Below, piece by piece: positions 63,796 through 64,000 of a stretch of 64,000 nucleotides of DNA. The position numbers and the translations under genes were made by a program. Origin of the DNA: Aphrocallistes beatrix (Eukaryota; Porifera; Hexactinellida; Sceptrulophora; Aphrocallistidae); the NCBI GenBank assembly GCA_963281255.1, contig OY725493.1:4309857-4373856 (forward strand), given 5' to 3'. Every line of letters starts with the position of its first letter. Positions within the stretch are counted from its first letter, which is position 1. The notes under the pieces were generated by a model, which was given only the letters and a program-made list of their open reading frames with translations, was not told where the DNA came from and searched no databases.

Positions 63796-64000
63796 CTGTA
63801 ACGAATTGATTGAAGAAACTGCCTGGCGCAGAAGGCTGATTTTTGGCATGTGGGAGTCTTTTGGCTATGGCTCCAGTAAGTTCGGAGTTCAGAGCAAAAT
63901 GTCGACTCATCATGGAATTATGACGTCATTGTCACATTTTTAAAAGTTAAGCAACACAGTTATTCGGGCATAACTCAGCCATTATAGGAGATAGAAGGCT
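63736..64000 (-). mobile_element. multi-hairpin repeat, copy D, cut by the window edge
   Basis: Begins with the terminal word CCTTACTATTAAAACTCG, a TA run, then the conserved CTGTAACGAATTGATTGAAG and GGCATGTGGGAGTC blocks and ATGACGTCAT. Its GC-rich end lies beyond the window. Confidence 0.75.

Noticed and set aside
1-64000. tRNA and rRNA genes
   Set aside because: Looked for B-box words (GTTCGA-type) with a suitable A box and for conserved rRNA blocks; none convincing by eye. A covariance-model scan would be decisive.

Overview
The window is nuclear DNA from a eukaryote, almost certainly an animal. It is AT-rich and gene-sparse and uses the standard code. Recognisable genes are animal nuclear genes: MUS81, SLC25A51, FIGNL1, a CEP72/LRRC36-type leucine-rich repeat gene, a divergent actin, RPP38 and NF-YB. 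Many genes are single-exon, and the few introns that can be placed are very short (75 and 78 nt). Coiled-coil/NHL proteins, NACHT remnants and crowded small DNA transposons would suit a compact invertebrate genome. A sponge is one guess, but this is inference from gene content only.

Layout. 0-8 kb holds two homologous-recombination genes, MUS81 (3' part) and FIGNL1, with the mitochondrial NAD carrier SLC25A51 and a 1.1-kb terminal-inverted-repeat (TIR) element between them. 8-17 kb holds a coiled-coil gene fragment, an ankyrin remnant, two copies of an orphan seven-membrane-segment gene (the second broken by a 78-bp transposon), an ADP-ribosyltransferase-like gene and the CEP72/LRRC36-like gene. 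17-27 kb is a dense nest of mobile DNA: an old foldback element holding four or more later insertions, then a Ty3/gypsy retrotransposon with 154-bp LTRs whose 5' LTR carries a 1.06-kb Mutator-like foldback with a perfect 9-bp target duplication. 27-36 kb holds a divergent intronless actin, NHL-repeat genes and pseudogenes, a NACHT-domain ruin and long palindromes. 36-49 kb has a third orphan membrane gene, a tandem-duplicated 2OG-Fe oxygenase-like protein, RPP38, an NF-YB-like histone-fold protein and a small coiled-coil protein. 49-64 kb has an NHL pseudogene, a convergent pair of orphan membrane genes, an LRAT-like first exon and more repeats.

The most interesting biology is the orphan membrane family: five copies of about 380 residues, single-exon, with predicted outside N-terminus, seven hydrophobic segments and basic cytoplasmic loops. 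The four intact copies have a TATA box or TATA-like site about 55-70 bp before the start codon. This is GPCR-like by topology, but I match it to no known family. The second theme is mobile DNA: a dispersed family with several GC-rich hairpins (at least ten copies) and many TIR elements, repeatedly nested into TA runs.

Coordinates of genes were checked against actual ATG codons where possible. Gene identities rest on motif recognition by eye; no database search was run.
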